In this document: in pieces, positions 60,350 to 64,000 of the stretch
Layout of the letters: every line of letters starts with the position of its first letter
How positions within the stretch are numbered: the first letter of the stretch is position 1
Made by a program: the position numbers and the translations under genes
Assembly (NCBI GenBank): GCA_006386115.1
Contig: VFIW01000019.1
Location: 124,001-188,000, forward strand
DNA length: 64,000 nt
Source of the DNA: Globisporangium splendens
Lineage: Eukaryota; Oomycota; Peronosporomycetes; Pythiales; Pythiaceae
Reading direction: 5' to 3'
The notes under the pieces: generated by a model
Databases searched by the model: none
What the model saw: only the letters and a program-made list of their open reading frames with translations
What the model was told of the DNA's origin: nothing

Positions 60350-61458
60350 CTAGAGCGTGAATTCACGCTCGTCAGGCTTTCGCGGTTGCGAGAGCGCGCG
60401 GTTGTTCTCGCGGGCGTACGGCGCAGCAGCCTCATTGCTTCGTCGGTCTGGCGTGATCTGCAGCGTTTCGACCTCTTCTTTGCGCGAGCCGAGGCGCGGG
60501 TCAACGGGCGCGCTGTCCTCATCTTCATCCTGCAACCGCTTCTTCTCTCGGCTCTTAATGAACGCGCGCACGGAAATCAAGATCGAAAGCAAAGCAGCGA
60601 CACCACCACCAATCGTAACGATCCACTTCCACGTAGGCATCTGGTCACATGCAGGAGGGTTCGACCAATCTGAGACACAGACGCACTGCTTTACGCCATC
60701 GACCAACTTGACACTTGCTCGGTTCAGGTTGCATTCCGACAGAGAGGTATCTGCGGATCCAGAGCCCGCAGAAGGGGTATCTGAAGATGACTTGGACGAC
60801 GATGATGACGTGGTTGTTGGCGCATTTGGCTCAGCAGCTTCACATGAGGCGCCTGCGTCACCTGTGAGAACCTACATATCATTATGAATAATCCAAAAAG
60901 ATGCAGCCATTAGCGTACGCTCTTCAATCCAACTTTCCGAGCCACTTCAACACACGCACAACGTACCGTGATGGATTTCTCAAGAGATGCCTGGCGGCAC
61001 GAGTCGGAGCCCCAGCCACGAAAGATAACCTGCCCCACCGCCCGGGCGCAGATCATGAAATATCCCGCCGTCACCGTCGCAGCCGTGTCTCCGATCGTCG
61101 GCGTCATGGTCTTCTTCTGGTTTTCACGCAGCGTGATGTATGTGACGTTCTTGATGTCGCTCCACTGCATCTTGATCCACGTGCCAGCCTTCACGGTCGC
61201 CGTCGTGCCGTCGCTCGCGTACGAGATCGTGTCACCGTACGTCGGATCACCCAAGCTCCCGCACGTGAAGCAGCATACGCGCGACACATTCTTTACCGAG
61301 CACTGCGAGAAAACGAGCGGATCGTAGTCGTACACACTCTGCGACGTCTTGCCGATGCACGTGCTGCAGCACTCGTCAGCCGCGTCCGCCGTCGACGCGA
61401 GCGCCGCAAACACGACCAGCATCAGCACCACCAACTTGCTCGTGCACTTGGACGCCAT
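60350..61458 (-). CDS. Type I membrane protein with cysteine-rich ectodomain, two exons
   Basis: Exons 61458-60967 and 60871-60350 join in phase at a GTACGT..TATGTAG intron (95 bp), giving 337 residues. MASKCTSKLVVLMLVVFAALASTADAA is a clear signal peptide, followed by DECCSTCIGKTSQSVYDYDP, a region with several Cys (RVCCFTCGS, FMICARA, DSCRQ), a Ser-rich linker (TTTSSSSSKSSSDTPSAGSG), a second Cys cluster (SECNLN, QCVCVSDW, PPACDQ), one transmembrane helix (WIVTIGGGVAALLSILISVRAFI) and a charged cytoplasmic tail of about 70 residues. The order suggests a plasma-membrane surface protein or receptor-like protein. I do not recognise the ectodomain. The intron is needed: without it the first exon runs into a short unrelated tail and the second lacks a signal peptide. 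Confidence 0.75.
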
Positions 61459-64000
61459 GTTTGCCTGTGTACGTGCGTGTCTGTCGGAATGTGTGGTGTG
61501 TGTGGAAGTAACAGTGCCGCGCGTCCGATCGCTTTCTCGCCCACTCAACAAACACCGCCTGTGCCCCGTTCGATAGTTCGACCTGCAGCAAACAACCAAA
61601 TGAAGGCGTCAGTGTCCCATGTTACTCGCAGCGGAGCGATTCCGTCGAGACGACGGCCGCGTATTTTCCTTTTCCTTCCTGACGTGCCATGCGCATGTAG
61701 AGGACGTACTGTTTCGTATGGGGTTTCCCTGCCTCCCTTCCAGTCGTGATCTTGCAGTTTGACTCCCAACGCTGGCTCGCTCGCTGTTTGCTGTTGAGAA
61801 GTATGGCCAGCAAGAAAACAGAAACACTGTTGTTGTCGATCGAGCGCGATTCGACTTGCGTCCACTATGCGGAGAGTGTGAAAAAAGTAAAAAGTGGGGA
61901 AGAGGCGAGAGACACGGACAGGAAGCAAGCAAGGTGGGGGAAGGGGTGTGTGGCAATCTGACTATCTGACGGTTTCTAACGGCTGGGGTGTTTTAAACAT
62001 ATATTTTGATCATACAAGAATCAAGTGAAATGGAAAAGCTGGCCTGTTTTTCCTCGGAGGTTCCGTTTCGAGGGAGAGGTCAGGAGCGTCGTGCGTCCGT
62101 CTATAGTTTGGATCGATTGATGGATGGAATGGAATGAAGGATTGCTCGAGATTGCTGGATTGGTTCTCTGGCTCGGCATGACACTCAGCCATTCGGCGAT
62201 TCTCCCTCGACCGCTCACTTCTGCTCTCTGTAGAGTGTTATAATCCATTTTGCCCCCATCTTCTTCAGTAAATAGGTCGACGAGCCTCGGCTGTGCCGGA
62301 TTTCCACAAAAACTGGCAGCCTTTCACCCAGCCATGTGTTTTCCTGGCGCGCCGTCAGGCGTGCGAGTTCCCTATTCTGGCACGCTTTCATGCCATCCGC
62401 AGACCGCTACTGACAGTGTTTGTAAGGAATTGGCGTGGAACGATGGGTTCTGTCCGGCACTTTCGCAGATGCGGATGTCTTTACATCATCCGGATAATCG
62501 CGAACCCATCCATTCGTGCTGCAGAACGGTATACACTGCAACGTATCCGGACACCTACCTGCGATCTGTGTGGGTCTTTGCCGAAATGGACACACATTTC
62601 ACGTGAAGAAACGTACCCACGTTGAGAGAGGATCAGGGGTTGTTTTGAGGAGCGCATTTGCATCACTTAACCCAAAGAAATCTCGTTCGAGTGGATCCGA
62701 CAGCCTTCCGTGCCTGTTGGTAGTGTGCAGCTTTGAAGTTGCACTCGGTGTCCGTCCAATCTTCGAAAATGCGCAACGCTTTATAGATTCGTAGTTCCAA
62801 ATCAACGCAGCTGATTGATGTGCTTCATGACTTGCATGGTGCACTGTCGAAACTCCTGTCGTGGATGACTGTTACACGTTGGTGATATTCTAGCCCCACT
62901 CTCTCGTAAGACACGAACTTCTCGCTTGTGTCGCAGAGGCATTCGTGGCATTTTGCACTAGGCGTGAAAGTAGCCAAAAAAATCCACTAGTTTGCCTTGG
63001 AGTAAGTTTCTTCGCCATCTGGGGACAATTGTGGCAGCACCCCAACATGTAGACCAAAGCAGCTGTCCCAGAGGCAAAGTGGTGCTTCCCTGGCTCACGA
63101 GGACGATAGCACGATGGCAGAATTCCTAGTTCTATCGTAATACTTGTTGATGCATATTTGCTCGGGTCGTTGCAGAGCAATAGCAAAAACCAGCGAGTAG
63201 ATGCTACTGTGGTGGTGCAAGCGAAGACAACGAACACCACCAAGCAGTTGTAAGAAGCGCTCGACCATGCATCCTCATTTGGTGCGAAGAGCATGTAGCC
63301 ATGTCACAGGAAGAGGTCAATGGCTGCCTGGTGAAACCGACTTTGATTGGATGAAAATGCTGACCCCAGAATACTGATCACAGGACTCCTGTGATCATGA
63401 GCAGGACCAAACACAAGAACCAAGCTGGCAGCTGAGCATTGAGGTCCTCATTAGGGTTTGTTTGCGTGTGGCGCGTTTGTCCCACCGATCAAATCATTGT
63501 GGGTGCGCGCTGCACATGCTCGCGCTTCCCTCTACCAGCGATTTTCATTCGTTTTGTGGTGATTTATCATTGCTCGAGCTCTCGCTGACGTATCAATGCA
63601 CAAGAGGTCAACTTGTATATGTTGCGGAAGGTAAACGAACGTTTACATCGCCATATGCTGTGATCCGTATCGACAAATAGAACAAGGCAAAACTGGTCTC
63701 TGGTTTCAGTATGTGTGGCTCCAGAAGAGCTGCTCGGGTGCCGTTTGTAAAGTGCGATCGACATGGAGCTGCTCAAGTTCGTTCATCTACAAGACACCTT
63801 GTCCTCGTCGGAAGTGCAGGAATCGGTGCCACTTAACGTCAATCTTTCGGCGTGTGCAAGATGTGCAAGATCCTCAAATCAAATATTGACCAGAAAACCT
63901 GCCGTCTCTGTCGAATGTCCCATGCAAGTTGGAGTCAAAAGTGCCGCTCTTTTATGTTACGTTCATAATGTGATATCTGCATGTGCATATCTATGCTAAT
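61459..64000. other. Gene-poor right end; no gene recognised
   Basis: Open frames up to about 130 codons occur on both strands but lack recognisable domains and convincing starts. The first 150 bases should contain the promoter of the membrane protein gene. A perfect palindrome with 10-base arms (GATCACAGGA/TCCTGTGATC, one central base) lies at 63376-63396. Near 63875 one frame gives two CxxC pairs (CKMCKI, CRLCRM), possibly a fragment of a zinc-binding protein that continues beyond the window. Confidence 0.4.

Noticed and set aside
62250..62666. Overlapping frames near 62.3-62.7 kb with a CxxC and basic residues
   Set aside because: No family match could be argued and the frames on both strands are similar in length, as expected by chance.
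1..64000. Bacterial features such as operons, ribosome binding sites, CRISPR arrays, or tRNA and rRNA genes
   Set aside because: Introns, LTR elements and eukaryote-only proteins show nuclear DNA. I saw no CRISPR-like array and no cloverleaf or rRNA sequence.

Overview
The window is nuclear DNA of a eukaryote, most likely an oomycete (water mould). The reasons are eukaryote-only genes with short GT..AG introns, a near-consensus oomycete core promoter (Inr plus flanking element) 80 bases before an oxidoreductase gene, secreted proteins with GPI-type tails, and dense Ty3/gypsy, Ty1/copia, LINE and hAT relics. I cannot name the species. About half of the window is transposon-derived.

Layout. 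1-2200 (minus): 5' two thirds of RPC2, the second-largest subunit of RNA polymerase III. 2.2-6.0 kb: decayed DNA, including a trehalase pseudogene. 6.2-13.5 kb: a dead hAT transposase, two 5'-truncated copies of one LINE, and an unidentified gene relic. 13.9-15 kb: an unassigned gene with a degraded relative at 2.7 kb. 15.0-21.8 kb (minus): a very large eukaryotic SecA-like protein whose Walker A threonine is replaced by alanine. 22.3-53.9 kb: a nest of retrotransposons. Gypsy element B1 (minus) carries gypsy element A and a solo A LTR inside its 3' LTR. A second B copy (B2, plus) lies at 45.1-52.7 kb. Between B1 and B2 is an 8-kb segment holding two inverted, apparently identical copies of an MDR oxidoreductase gene around a secreted dioxygenase-like gene, plus half of a copia element. 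54.7-61.5 kb: ordinary genes, namely a paralogue of the secreted dioxygenase, a small glyoxalase-fold protein, a PHD finger-sirtuin fusion and a type I membrane protein. 61.5-64 kb: nothing recognisable.

Main inferences. (1) The 8-kb segment 37005-45056 has been inverted by recombination between B1 and B2. Turning it back rejoins a split transposase reading frame with a perfect 5-bp target duplication (ACAAG), and rejoins a split copia element whose duplication is ACTAC. (2) A similar 106-bp flip lies between two inverted A LTRs; undoing it restores target duplications for both insertions. (3) Both B copies keep an intact 388-codon antisense ORF that starts in the 3' LTR, runs through the chromodomain region of pol and encodes a basic, coiled-coil protein. 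They also share a canonical A-AAA-AAC slippery site joining gag and pol. (4) The sirtuin reading frame follows a PHD finger whose last zinc cysteines are completed only when the intervening intron is removed, so the two form one gene.

All calls come from reading the sequence. No alignment or database search was run.
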